A DNA stretch of 64,000 nucleotides from Gnetum montanum (taxonomy: Eukaryota > Streptophyta > Gnetopsida > Gnetales > Gnetaceae): assembly GCA_015680685.1 (NCBI GenBank), contig MNCI01007772.1, positions 8,232 through 72,231 of the forward strand, written 5' to 3'. Made by a program: the position numbers and the translations under genes. Shown here piece by piece: positions 45,493-57,759 of the stretch (its first letter is position 1; each line of letters starts with the position of its first letter). The notes below the pieces were generated by a model. The model saw nothing but the letters and a program-made list of their open reading frames with translations, searched no databases and had not been told where the DNA came from.

Positions 45493-45626
45493 GGATAGGC
45501 CTGTCCTGCTGCTACTACTACTATAATACAAAGTAGAAACCGTTCTGTCCATTCTCTCGTTCCCTTCTACCACCTCTCTTTTCCGTGTTCGCGTTGACTA
45601 CCTGCAGTCTGCATTATATGTTATTA

Positions 45627-45632
45627 AATAAA
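45627..45632 (+). promoter_or_regulatory. Polyadenylation signal of paralogue 2
   Basis: AATAAA about 135 bases after the stop codon, in an AT-rich stretch. Confidence 0.5.
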
Positions 45633-45639
45633 AACCATG

Positions 45640-46825
45640 CCTTGGAGCATTTAGGATAATTCGGTGATATATGAACCAATATATTAGGAAGTTTAATTTC
45701 AACAAAAATAATTTGGTATTATCATAGGATAATAATAACATAATTTAATGCATAAACTTTATTGTTTACTAATAAGTTATAGATTTAAGCTATGGTTTGT
45801 ATATTACACTTTATACAGCCTATGGATGTGCATGCTTTTTCCCCTCCTCTAATAAGGTTGCTTCAATATATACCATCATAACAATATTATAAAAGAATTA
45901 TAAAAAATAAAGTGATGCCATAACTATAACTATACTTCAAGCTTTGATTTTAATTTGTTATAACATTTACATGCTCTTTCACTACCAAATTTTATCACCA
46001 CTTCAACCTATTGAACCCAAAATTGTGAGTGTTGACCTTATTCAAATTTAAGATGAGACATCAAGGTCATTACCCTTGGTAGACTAGTCGACACGTGGCT
46101 TAAGCCATTCCATGGTGGCACGCTTCAAACCCCAAAAATATTCTTAAAAATGAGAAAAAAATCAAAGTAGATCATCTCATGAATTTAGAAGAGAAACTCC
46201 AAAATGATATAGAAAAAAGGTTCAATAGTTTTGGAGATGTATTGTCAATGTTTAATCTTTACTACTAATCTTTAAAAACCTCCATTATATGATAGGAAAA
46301 TGTTTAAGTTGTCTCCATTTTAAAGGGCTTCATGGGATTTCACTTCTTACAACAAGTATCCTTCTTAAAAAAGAGAAGAAAATTACACTTTTCAAAGAAA
46401 AATACTAAATAAATGAAAACATCACAATTAACTTAAAGAAATAAACTCTAATAAGAGCTAATAGCTTCACCAACTTGATTCTTAATTTTACATATAACAA
46501 TGTAAATAAGGTAGACATCATGATCTTTTTCCCTTATTTACTAGTTTTAAATTCTTTGTACTAGTAATAAGAGGGGGGATGGGGGTGTTTATCCTATAAT
46601 AATACTTAGTTCCAATCATGATTTTTGCAAGCAATGTCAAACTAAGTTAAGTGAATCATAACAATCTTATTTGATAAAGATGTGAGGATTCCCAAGAACA
46701 TTCATGACTCCTTATGAATATAAAGTTTAAGTTAAGATCCATGAGAAAATCTAAGTATAATAACATAAGAAAAGAAATAGAGTCTAGGAACAATAAGTAG
46801 ACTTTATTCAAGAAAGTTTGTAAGA
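45640..46825. other. AT-rich intergenic DNA, no gene seen
   Basis: No domain-bearing frame is visible on either strand. The base composition returns to that of the transposon-rich regions. It ends at the target duplication of element C. Confidence 0.55.
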
Positions 46826-46830
46826 CTATT
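46826..46830. repeat. Target-site duplication of element C, left
   Basis: CTATT, exactly repeated at 60172-60176. Confidence 0.9.
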
Positions 46831-47729
46831 TGATGAAGCATCCAGTCACTGCGTCGACTGGGCGACGTCAATGAAGCTTGGCGACGTCAATGAAGCCTCG
46901 TTAACGCAGCCATGTCGATGTGATCCCGTCGATGCATCTTTTCAAGCATTGACATGGCATCGTTAACACAAATTTCATTTTCTGTTATAAATATGTGTGC
47001 ACCCATAGCATTTATGGCACCTTTTGTTCAAGTTGTAGGGAAGCTCTTGCAGTTTGTTTCTGCAGGAGTTAGATTATTTTCCAAGTACCTACATATAGTT
47101 TGAAGAGTGTACGGTTCTTTATTCAAGCGTTAATGTACGTGAGCCCATTAGCGTGAACAACAATAAAGGTGAGCTTTTTGAACATTCATTGCAACATTTG
47201 AACTAAATTACTGAAGCATTAATATTTTAATACTTTAATAATTTTCATGCTTCCGTTATCACTTTATAGTCACAATACATTTTAGTAGCCCACGAGAACA
47301 CATAAGCACGACCACCTCGAACATATGTCTGACACTTGACAACCTAGTGACGCTTAACATCTAGCAACCCAGTAGTGATTAGGACATGCTTGGGATGTGC
47401 ACGGAGGGTGGGGATGGCTGCTTATGCTAGGAGGAGTCGAGCGATAGAGTAGTGAAGCCTTTAATTATCTAGCCCTTTTTACTCCCTATATTAGAAGAAT
47501 TAAATATTAAGAATAAAAGAAAACACATAAAAATCATATGCCTCGGTCTCACTTAACCATCGTTCTAGAATGTCACAAGTGAGGTTGAGAGGACAACAAC
47601 CGTTCTAACTAGGATTTTGATGGCTAAAATACTGTGTGTAAGTGCTCGCAGTCTTTGGAATTCGATCAGATCGTGCGTGAATGCTTGTGATTCGTATGGT
47701 TCGACGTAGGGGTACCTCACGGCTCATCA
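46831..47729 (+). repeat. 5' LTR of element C
   Basis: 899 bp, TGATGAAGC...GCTCATCA. TATAAATA lies at 46986-46993. U3 has the duplicated word GGCGACGTCAATGAAGC (about 46861-46895) instead of the CGATATCG palindromes. The U5 end GTAGGGGTACCTC is shared with A and B. Confidence 0.9.
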
Positions 47730-47730
47730 T

Positions 47731-47748
47731 TGGCATCGTTGTCGAGAA
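47731..47748 (+). other. Element C primer-binding site (tRNA-Asp type, mutated)
   Basis: TGGCATCGTTGTCGAGAA follows the LTR by one base. It is a decayed version of the tRNA-Asp-complementary site in A and B. Confidence 0.7.
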
Positions 47749-47873
47749 CTGTTAGCCTTCCATGTGTTGTCTAGCCTTAGCAAGATCATCACTCACTTCA
47801 TTGGAATGGACCCCTAATGTCGAAATCTATGACTTAGGTAAGAGTAAGGCACACCAAGTTATATGTTGTTTAA

Positions 47874-49800
47874 CATGAATATGTCTTCTTCTCATAGGCA
47901 AGACAAATCCAACCCACAAGTGCCCCAGGAATGTTGGGTGGTATATACTCATCTGGATGAGTATATACCTAGCTTTACCTTCATCCTGCATCAGGATCTG
48001 TAGATTTGATGGCAGGACATGGAGGGAAATATTATGTTGCCCCTTGATCGATCAGGTCCCAGAATGCTGCTCCAAACTCTCACTAGATTAGGCATTCAAG
48101 ACCAAGTTGAGGAGTATATGATGGAGGATCACGATTATTGGGATAATTGTCCAAATGAGGCACATCATAAATGAGACCTGCAGTAGGCAAAACACCATGA
48201 ACGAGCAAGGGGCAAATAGTCCAGTAACCCTTTGCCCCTACAGGTCCAACATGATGATGAGGAACCTATTCCTCATGTTGTCCATTCTTTCGCATCTTTG
48301 TCCCTTCGTCAGAACATCCGATCCATCATACAGAGTAAAGGTTCAAGTGACCGGGAGTTTCAGGATGCTAAGGGATCTCCTGGAGGAGATCATGGCGAAG
48401 GTGGAGATGGACGTGAAGATTGCGGCCATTGTCATGGAAGAGGAAGTGATCGGCATAGTGGGGGTGGCAATTCTTTCCCCTGTTCTCATTTCCCTCTTTC
48501 CACCTTAGCTTCATCTGGTTCTGAATCCAATTGCAATCGTCGCAATAGGGATCATGATGATGGTAATCGCCGAGATAGACATGATCGAGGACACCGATAG
48601 GAACGTCATGACCAAGTGCGTGAACAGTTATGGGAGGCTCACCGTCACAAAAGGAAAGGTAGCAAAGACCATCACAGACACCATGGTCATCATTAGGATC
48701 ATGACTTTGATGAACCACTACTTGCCACTCAAAGCATGCTAAACATAGTAGAGGCAGTTCATGTACCTGCTAGGCACTTGAGAGATAGTTGGATCAAGTG
48801 CCTTGATATGAACAACATCCCCAGATTTGAAGGGGGATACATTTGCGATCCGTAGACTCACCTGTAGGCATTTCATGATGCCTGCACCCTGCAAAATATT
48901 GAAAATAAATGGCAGAAACTCAAGTTATTCCCCTGAACACTCACCAAGGAAGCAAAAAGCTGGTACTGGTCTTTGGAGCTAGAATCAATCAGGTGCTGGA
49001 GTATGATGCTGGAGCTCTTTAATGATAAATACCAAACCTGCTCTAGAGTATCTAATCTAAGATGACAGATTCAAGGGTGGAAAAAAGGTAGCCACGAGCC
49101 CTTAGATGCAGCCATGAGCAGATATTACTCATTGTTGCACCATTGCCCTAGTCATGGCTACTCTCAGTGGGAACAGCTCTGCCATGTCATAGATGGGCTC
49201 CGTTTTGAAATAAGAAGGACCCTTGGCGTTTATGCTCAAGGACTACTATCCAAGTTAAGGGCTCATTAGCTTCAATGATTAATTGAGTAGGTAGCCAATG
49301 AAGAGGAAGAACTATAAAAACGTGAAAGTGCGAACTAATATAATCGAGACCTTCCATCCAGAAAAGGGAGGTTCGATTTTGTGAAGATGAGGAGGAATCA
49401 TCAATGGATGCAGCAGTGAATAGGAAGACTTTACCCATACAAAAGTTTACTTTTAAAATTTTGGCCAAGGTGGGCAAGATGTGGGATTCTTTGGATTAAA
49501 AATTCAAAAGTGTTTTAGAAATCACAAAAGAATCCAAAGAACAGAGTAATAATTGAGATCGACAAAGGAGAAAAGAGGCTAAACATGCCTACCACAAATA
49601 TGGGCAAGGTTGCTATAGTAGAATAAGTTGCAAACTTGGACACTGAAGAAGACGATGGATGTGACATATGCCAGTACAAACATCCTAAGGGATGTTGCCT
49701 CATGGTGTCACATTTGCAAGAGTCTGGGGTGTATGCTCTAAATCCTCGCTTAGCAAAGAGGAAAACACCCTGGAGATTGCCTTATCTCTAAGGCAATTCT
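47874..49800 (+). pseudogene. Element C gag
   Basis: The start is at 47874 or 47880 (MSSSHRQDKSNPQVPQ). VVYTHLDEYIPSFTFILHQD is conserved with A and B. A His/Asp/Gly/Arg-rich segment follows (48232-48600). The gag core carries IENKWQKLKLFP and SWYWSLELESIRCW (about 48900-49010), then GSHEPLDAAMSRYYSLLHHC. The zinc-knuckle-like motif is CDICQYKHPKGCC (about 49658-49699). Stops are numerous. Confidence 0.75.
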
Positions 49801-50379
49801 AGGTAGTTCCACTAGCAGTAGGGATATTATCCAAGTGGAGCTCTGCCACAACTGTATAAGCACTACCAGAAATGGCAACACCCATAGTTGTGGGCGATGC
49901 CACCCACAAGGCAGCAATATCCTTACCGACAGCTAGATCCTTATAGGTACTACATTCAGTAGCCAGTCCTCCCATAGGACTCTTCTAGTCATGCAACCTT
50001 TCAAAATCATTACTACCCTCTAGAATACATTCGGGCCCAATCTCCATCACCTAATGGGGAAAATCCACATCTACACTATCCTCTGCCACCTCCTTCTACC
50101 ATATGTATCCATTAGTCCTCAACTCAGCTGCCTCTTGCTCTACCTATGTAGGGAGAAATACCTCCACAACCATAGTGGCGTAATGCCACAAGGGCCATCA
50201 ATTTACAACTGGCTCCCTAGTCGATTGGGTCAGAATCAAAACTATGGAAACGTTCTTTTTTTGGCTTAATAACCTAAACACACCCTCACACTCATCTGCA
50301 TCCAATGCCCCTGCATCTCCAACTGCCTCTGAAACTCAATCCTTCGAGCAACCTTTGAACTAAATGCTTTTCAACATGC

Positions 50380-51395
50380 AAACCATCATGCTAACACATG
50401 TTGCGATGGACTGGATTAAGATGGGTCATCTCCCTCAAAAATTGGCTGATCCAAGAAGCCCCCTCATATACCTTTAGGTAGCAGAGAACCAGCCATGCAA
50501 AGCTCTTCTGAATTTGGGGTTAGGTGTCGATCTGATTTCACATGATATGTATAAGACTTAAAACTTTTCCTCATTGAAGGAGAGCAACATTCGGCTCGAG
50601 TTAGCAAACCAATCCATTACTGTTCCCTTGAAATTGGTAGAAGATATTATGACCACTATTTTTGGGTGGTCCTACCCTACTGATTTCCTAGTGATCCCTA
50701 TTGATAACTACAAGGGGGACTTCCCAATTATAATGGGAAAAACGTGGCTCAACACGATGGATGCACGTTTGGGACTCTGAGATCTCTCCCTTAAAATTTC
50801 TAACGAAAATCCCTTTGGGAAGATTGAGAAGAAGCATGTTCTATGCATCGCATACAATGACTTCAGGTGCAACTGTGTGTAGAAACTCTGGTCCATCAAG
50901 TGGACATCCATTCAAACATGTAGTTGATGCACTACCAAATCACAAATTCAACAATGTATGTACACAATAGCCACTAATCAAGAAGGCACCCAATGGATGA
51001 CTGCTGATTTTGATAGTGGCATCCTATGCATGGAACCCTTTGAGATCCTTGTATGTACCTATATGGGGAGAATAGATGAGCTGGAATAGGTCCATCAAAA
51101 AATTTCCACCACTAATGATGCTACCAATTAGGGAAAGCTACAGATCCTTGAAAGCTTTAAACAGGAGCCCCTAGAACTAAAGCCCTTATCGGTCGATTTG
51201 AAATATGCATTCTTGGAAAATGGTAAGCCAGTAATAATCAATGCCACTCTTGCTGCTGAGAAAAAGAAGAAGTTGCTAAGGATGGTAAACAAGTGCTTTA
51301 TTGCCTTCACATGGTCATATCTTGAGTTAATGGGGATTGATCTGGGGGTATGCCAACATCGAATCTATATCAACTCCTCCATGAAGCCATGATGA
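50380..51395 (+). pseudogene. Element C protease and linker to RT
   Basis: The active-site region reads CKALLNLGLGVDLIS, so the catalytic Asp is Asn. The open piece 50574-50780 continues with VEDIMTTIFGWSYPTDFLVI and GDFPIIMGKTWLNT. The linker piece 51198-51392 (FLENGKPVIINATLA) leads to RT. Confidence 0.75.
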
Positions 51396-51409
51396 TAGCC
51401 GCAAAAATG

Positions 51410-52645
51410 ATTGAATCCCAAACTTAAATAGACTGTCAAGGATGACACTGAGCAATTGCTAAAGGTGGGATTCATCTACCCCATTGCGGATAGTGAGTGG
51501 GTCAGAAAACTCATTATTGTGCCAAAAAAGAGTGGTAAATGGAGGGTCTATATCGATTTTTGATTATTAAACATGGTAACCTTTAAGATCATTTTCTGCT
51601 CCCATTTTTGGACCAGGTGTTGGATACCATTTTGGGGCATTGTTATTATAGCTTCTTGGATGGTTACAGTGGCTATAACCAAATCCAGATTGTGCTAGAG
51701 GACTAGGCCAAGAAAACGTTTACAAGCCCCTGGGGGACTTTTGCATACAGAAAGATGTCCTTTGGCCTATGTAACACACTTTCAACTTTCTAATGCCTTG
51801 TCCTTAGCATCTTCCAGCAGAAAATCGGCAATGGTGTAGAAGTTTTTATGGATGAATTCTCCACCTATTGGGAAACATTCTAGCAAATCTTAGACTACCT
51901 TGAACAAGTTTTGAAGTGATGTGTAGAAACTAACTTATGACTCAATTGGAAAAAGAGCCACCTGATGGTCCAAGAAGGAATTTTTTTGGGGCATCGAATT
52001 TCACAAGTAGGGATCGAAGTATATCCTGAAAAAATTAGGGTTATCCAAGGAATCACCAGTTAGTTGGGAACTGTAAGGAATTTCTGGCCATTTCTTAGAC
52101 ACATTGGTTACTATCGGTGCTTCATCAAGAATTTTTTGAAGATCACCAAGCTGTTGGTGGAGTTGACCAAGAAAGACATCCCATTTGTCTAGACTAGGGA
52201 ATGTGAATTTGCATTCCAAATGCTGAAGCAAAAACTTGTGGAGACTCCAATTCTACAAGCCCCCAATTGGTCCAGATTGTTTTACATCATGACAGATGCA
52301 TCTAATTATGCATTGGAAGCCATGCTCACACAGTTGGATGACTAGAAGTGCCCATATTACATCCATTGTGCAAGCCACAGTATTGTGGGTGCTCAGCTAA
52401 ATTACACCACCACTGAAAAGGAGTTAATGGTAGTGGTGTTCACCTTGGAAAAGTTCCATCACTATGTGCTTGGATACAAGGTGTTTGTGCATACGGACCA
52501 TAGTGCCATCCAGTTCCTTATGAACAAACCAACGGTGAGCCCCTGTGTCATACGGTGGCTCATGATCCTTCAAGAATTCGATCTTACTATGGTATACAAA
52601 AAGGGAACTGAGAATGTGGTGGCTAATCACTTGTCTTGGTTATGA
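51410..52645 (+). pseudogene. Element C reverse transcriptase - RNase H
   Basis: RT shows GFIYPIADSEWV and IIVPKKSGKWRVYIDF, with frameshifts near 51590 and 51780. The catalytic box near 51845 reads VFMDEFST; the second Asp of the FMDD box is Glu. RNase H is well kept at 52385-52645: YTTTEKELMVVVFTLEKFHH, FVHTDHSAIQFLMNK and ENVVANHLSWL. Confidence 0.8.
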
Positions 52646-52799
52646 TGGAATAGCATGGAGGAGGAGAGTCCACTCTTTGACCAATTTTCAGATGAACTTC
52701 TCTTTGCTGGAGTAGTTACAAAGGAGGCTCCCATAGAAGCAAATTGGTTTAATGACATCCTCACCTATCTTCTTACACAAGATCTACCAAAGGAGTTGG

Positions 52800-53990
52800 A
52801 CCATCAGAAGAAATAATAATTCCTTCACAGAGCCAAACACTTCATGGAAATTAATGGACACCTTTACAAGGTCTTTGCGGATGGCTTGGTTCAATGGTGC
52901 ATCCCTAATGCAAATCAATTACGCATCCTCTAGGATGCTCATGAGGGCCCTTGTGGGGGACATTATGTAGGATGATGCATGGCCATTAAGATCCTGCTCA
53001 TAGGATACTACTAGCCTACACTCTTTAGAGATGCTCAATGGTTCGTCTGCTCTTGTGATTGATGTCAAAGGGATGGTGGGATGATGACAAGAATGGAGGA
53101 ACCTCAACAGTGGATTCATCCACTAGAACCCTTTGACATTTGGGGCATCGACTTCATGGGCTTCATTATACCTATGTCAAATAGGAAGGCATACATCGTT
53201 GTTGCGGTGGACTACTACACCAAGTGGGTAGAGGTGGTAGCCATCATCAACTGTTCCTCAACCATAGCTGCGTGGTTTGTTCAACAGCAAATCGTGAACA
53301 TGTTTGGGGTGTCGCGTGCACTCATTTTAGATAATGGCAATTACTTCATGGGTGTTACATTTTGTAAACTCATGTAGCATTTGGGAGTAGAACATAAACT
53401 AACAACACCCTATCACCCCCAAGCCAACGAGCAAGCCGAAGTCACTAACCAAGAGATTACAAAAATCCTAACTAGAACGATTAGCAAATATAGGAGGGAT
53501 TACAGTACAAAACTTAATGACATCCTCTAGACCTATCGCTCAACCTAGAAACTTCATATAGGCTACTCCCCTTATGAGTCGATGTATGAAAAACTACCAA
53601 TGCTCCCGATTCAAGTAGAAATTTGAACACTATCTACTGTAAGTGACTTAGGTCTTGACTTATCCTTAGCATAATGAGAATGACTCATCAACTTAAATGT
53701 GCTAGATGAGAATTGATTAGTAGCCCTATCATCAAATGAGGTGCATAAGGCATATAACAAACAATGTCATGACCTTAGGATTCGGAAGGCAACATTTCAA
53801 CGTGGAGATAATGTTCTCTATTGGAACCCCACACATGTGCCACAATGGACTAAGTTTCAAACACTGTGCGAGGGACCTTATATTATTTCCAAGACCTTTC
53901 CATTCAGAGCCCTACTCATACACAAACCTTAAGACCCAACGAAAACATAGTTGGTCAACATGCAACAATTAAAACCCTTCCATGAACTAC
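52800..53990 (+). pseudogene. Element C integrase
   Basis: The zinc domain is degenerate (HEGPCGGHYVG near 52940; the CxxC pair has one Cys changed). The core is good in 53081-53377: [27 protein letters not shown] and LILDNGNYFMG. Beyond a stop, YHPQANEQAEVTNQEI keeps the triad Glu. The C-terminus (53741-53932) has FQRGDNVLYWNPTHVPQW. Confidence 0.8.
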
Positions 53991-56222
53991 ACCAAACTAG
54001 TTTCGCTACCATTTTGTCGAATGTTCAGCCACGTTCCATCTTTTGAATCTCCTCCTCCAAGCTTAGTCATGGGGGAGATCGCTACCCATACTAAAATTGT
54101 TGTCTTGGCCTTTAAGGTCTTTTCTTTATTTTTTGTTTTTTGTTTTACACCATCATTCGTACATTTGACATTTCTTACATACTCTTTCTCTTTTTTATAG
54201 CTATAGATATATTTCACCTTTAGTCGTTCTATTCTATTTTATGTTAGTTATTTCCCTCTATTTATTTTCACTGATAAATCCATCTTATTGCCTTATTGCC
54301 ATAGGATGCGCTGGTGAGATGGTTGCACCAAACAGGGACATGCTTATTATGGGTTGCCTACTATATCTAGTTCTCACCTTAGCATTTTGGTTTCAGGAAG
54401 CTAAGTTATACTTTCATTTCATTTAATAGGTAGTGAGTCCATGTCATCCACCCATCCACACACTCTATGGTTTTCCATGTTTTTGAAACATGCAATCCCT
54501 CTTTCATTTAAAACAACTTTAATTAATTTGTGGCTTGCGTAGTTTCCCAACTTGAGAAGGATCCAATGGATTGAACAAGATGTGATTTCAAGGGAATGTA
54601 GCATTCTTTGTGATTTTCTGTTCCCTTGTATGGAAACATGTTCTCATTGATTTCTTACCATTCCATATCCCTTCATAATAGGAAGCTAAATATCAATCCA
54701 TCCTTGCATGGTGTGGTCCTCATCATTAAAAAAAAACAAAAAAAAATGATGATTCAAAGCACATCCCTTGGACAAAATCAATGTGTAAACATCTATGTCT
54801 TTGCATGATGTGGTTTCCAGTTGAAAAAAAAAAAACAAAACATGGGAATTCAAAGCACATCCCTTAGACCAACTCTAAATGACCACAAGCACTAGTTATG
54901 GGACTTGTTTTTTCCCCTCTAACTCAAGCCCTTTCTCACTTCCTATATCTCACCCATTTTGGAATGGTGGTTGTTTTGTGACAACACTTTCATATTCCAA
55001 GGAATGGACTAGTCTTACAATGTTGATGTGAAGTCACTGAACGTGGTTGATTTTGGTATGGATTGAGGATGGATCCTACTAGGTCACTTAATCATGAACT
55101 TCACAAGGGACTTCATGTGACCACAATTAGGAATTCCGTTTCACATGTAGTGTTCCCTTCCTCAATTACTCTCTATTACTCACCTCACTACCAGTTTTAT
55201 GTTTTGATCATCTGTATTGGTTTGCTAGAACTTGTAAATCCTTTGGCTGGTTCTTGTGGGTGTGAGTATTAACTTTCGATGGTCGTTAATTAACTATGGG
55301 ATCCACGAACTCCTATGTTGACAATGTGCAAGGGTACACAAGGCTGAAGCCTGCTATTAGGAGAACTCACTTGCACATCCTTTGGTCCCTGCTATTAATC
55401 TCCTACCCCTTTGATATAGTTGGTCAACCTTTTCTATGCCAACCATCGCGAGGGTCTTCATCGCCCAAGCTCCATCTTATGATGTTCTCCTAGATTCGAC
55501 TCTTCTATTGCACTCGACACTCCTTCTACTTCATCTCATGATGTCCTCAGGTCTCTCAACCCTCTAATAACTCTATTTTTATGCTATAATTCACAAATTT
55601 TGGCCTTTCCCTCCTCTATCAATGGTGGTTAACATAGATGAATAATTTCATCAACATGGCCCCATATACGCAACCACCCACTATTACGCAGTCCCGTTGA
55701 TGCATGGCCCAAACCACTATATAGACGCGCATCATGCCTTAGCCTCTTACCCATTTGTTCATAACACTACGGAAGTTTTTCAGGTTTTCTGCATCCACTC
55801 TCCTTCTCACGCATATCACCTTCCTACTACTTGTCCACATTTACCTGTTCCTTCACTCTTTTGATACCGGAGGTATGCTCTACGTCATGGGGGCCAAGGA
55901 CTCGATACCTAGGGACATGATGGCTAACCCAAGACCTAACGCACCCAAGACTTAACACCTCCTAGGGTTAATCAAAACTTAATGCACCCTAGGGTAATCC
56001 AAACACCTAGGATTAATCAAAGCTAATCCAAGACTTAATGTACCTAGGGTAATCCAAACACCTAGGGTTCGGGTGGATCGATGAATTCGCGTATGTACAC
56101 CACCTTAGATCAAACAAAATGCACGTGTCACTGTCATAGCCAGGCCATCATGAGAAGGTATCTAATTATCATTTTTGGGCAACATGCACACATTTCAGTT
56201 TGTGGTTATGCTATGATTGTAG
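53991..56222 (+). other. Element C post-pol untranslated region
   Basis: No supported gene. It carries GTCATGGGGG at 54066 and 55884 and a CCTAGGGT-type minisatellite at about 55940-56070. It ends in a pyrimidine-poor but acceptor-like ATGATTGTAG directly before ATGGCA at 56223. Confidence 0.6.
55940..56070. repeat. Minisatellite built on CCTAGGGT(T)AATC
   Basis: About four copies of CCTAGGGTTAATC / CCTAGGGTAATCC joined by AAACTTAATGCAC-like spacers, with unit lengths of about 30-45 bases. Confidence 0.7.
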
Positions 56223-57250
56223 ATGGCACCAAAACCAAGATGTCTGGGGAGGAAGGACCATCACAACCTTGAGAGAAGGGATCTAGAATCAGACGAGGAT
56301 GAGGCACCTGACCTTAGGAGCATGCAGAGGGCTCACATGCAACTAGCCCTCTCCATGAGAAACCTGACATGGAATCTGTTCATCAGATTCCCAAAGAAGA
56401 GGTTCCCATAGAATCATCATGGGAGTATGAGAGTCCAACGAGAGTGCCATAGCTTATGGTCACCTTGACTAGGGCCTGCCTTGATACTATCAAGCTGGAA
56501 GTGCTGCAACGAATGGTCCTTCAAGAATTAAACTTTGGACCATTCTTAGAAAGTGCACCAAAGTAATTTAGAACTCAGTTGCAAAATTATTCCATGTGGC
56601 CAATCGTCACGTCCATTGGTGAGTGGTACTTGGGGGAAATCTATCTCTTCTAGACAAATCGGCAGCTGGGGTTGCGAGTAAGAATCAAAGGTATCCATGT
56701 ATTTTAATCTTCAGAGGCAATCACACAAGCCCTTGGGTTGTCTAAGACTAGGGCTAATGTGGCAGAAATTTCAAAACAAGCAGACCTAGAAGTGAAAGCG
56801 AAGTGGACTAGGTAATGTTATGGGGTGGACCATAAAGAGTTTGATACATTAACCATTTCAGAACAAGTTTACTCCAAAATTGTGTTTTACCACTTAAATT
56901 TAATGGTAAGACCCAGCAAAATCACTACCTTCTCTACTTGTGCATGTGCCACTTTAAGCAAAAAATTTCCCATCAACCTTCCACAGTTACTCTTCCTAGA
57001 AATTGAGAAATGATTCATGGAAAATGAACATGGAAGGTGAGCTTTGTCCTTTCCCTGCTTGATCAAAAAACTATGCAAACGGGCAAGGATAACCCGATAT
57101 GCCAATGACACACTTTGTCATGCTCTAATTTCCTTGTGGTGTGAGATGATGAAAGATAAAACACCCACCACAACAAGAATGGAGGAAGAGCAGCCACCAC
57201 CTCCACCATCCACACAAGCAACAAGGTTAGACTCACACATGATCACATAG
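56223..57250 (+). pseudogene. Element C extra ORF, N-terminal part (possible plant transposon-protein domain)
   Basis: It begins with the ATG at 56223 right after TGTAG and runs 62 codons (MAPKPRCLGRKDHHNLERRD), with an acidic stretch. After frameshifts and stops, about 56440-57110 includes HKEFDTLTISEQVYSKIVFY, then MVRPSKITTFSTCACATLSK and ALSFPCLIKKLCKRARI. This pattern recalls the putative plant transposon protein domain often found in extra ORFs of Tat/Athila elements; the match is from memory. A Pro-rich piece (57044-57250) ends the part. An env-like function is possible by position only; no membrane segment is seen. Confidence 0.45.
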
Positions 57251-57759
57251 CACATACACGAGATCTAACAGTCACTCCTCTGCCAACAAGAGAAATAGGC
57301 CAGAACTAGTGGTGGTGGAGTCTCTTCGATGTACTGCCCTACCTTGAGCCATCTAGAGCAAGTGGCTTAATTGGTGAGCCTATTGGAGAGGGTAGGGTAG
57401 ATGCTTTTGATAGCGTGAACATAGATGCTCATGAGAATAGACCCTAGAACCTGAGAAGTAATGGTGTCACTAACCCAACAATTATTCTTAGAAATTTCAA
57501 GGAATGCTGGTACTTTCTTGGTGCACTTGGAGGAGGGTGAAGGGGAAATTGTCTTGGTAATGCAGCACCAAGGATAGGAAGTTGCAATAGACATGGTTGC
57601 TGATACGATCGCCATGGATCTCAATGCACCTATAGCACCTGTACTAGATGTACATGAACTTAGAGATGTGTAGATGTCTATAGGTGCTTAGAGTGGCAAA
57701 CTCAATGTAGCACAACATGAGGAATTGTTGGACTGACTGGTGGGTATCGGGCAATTGCT

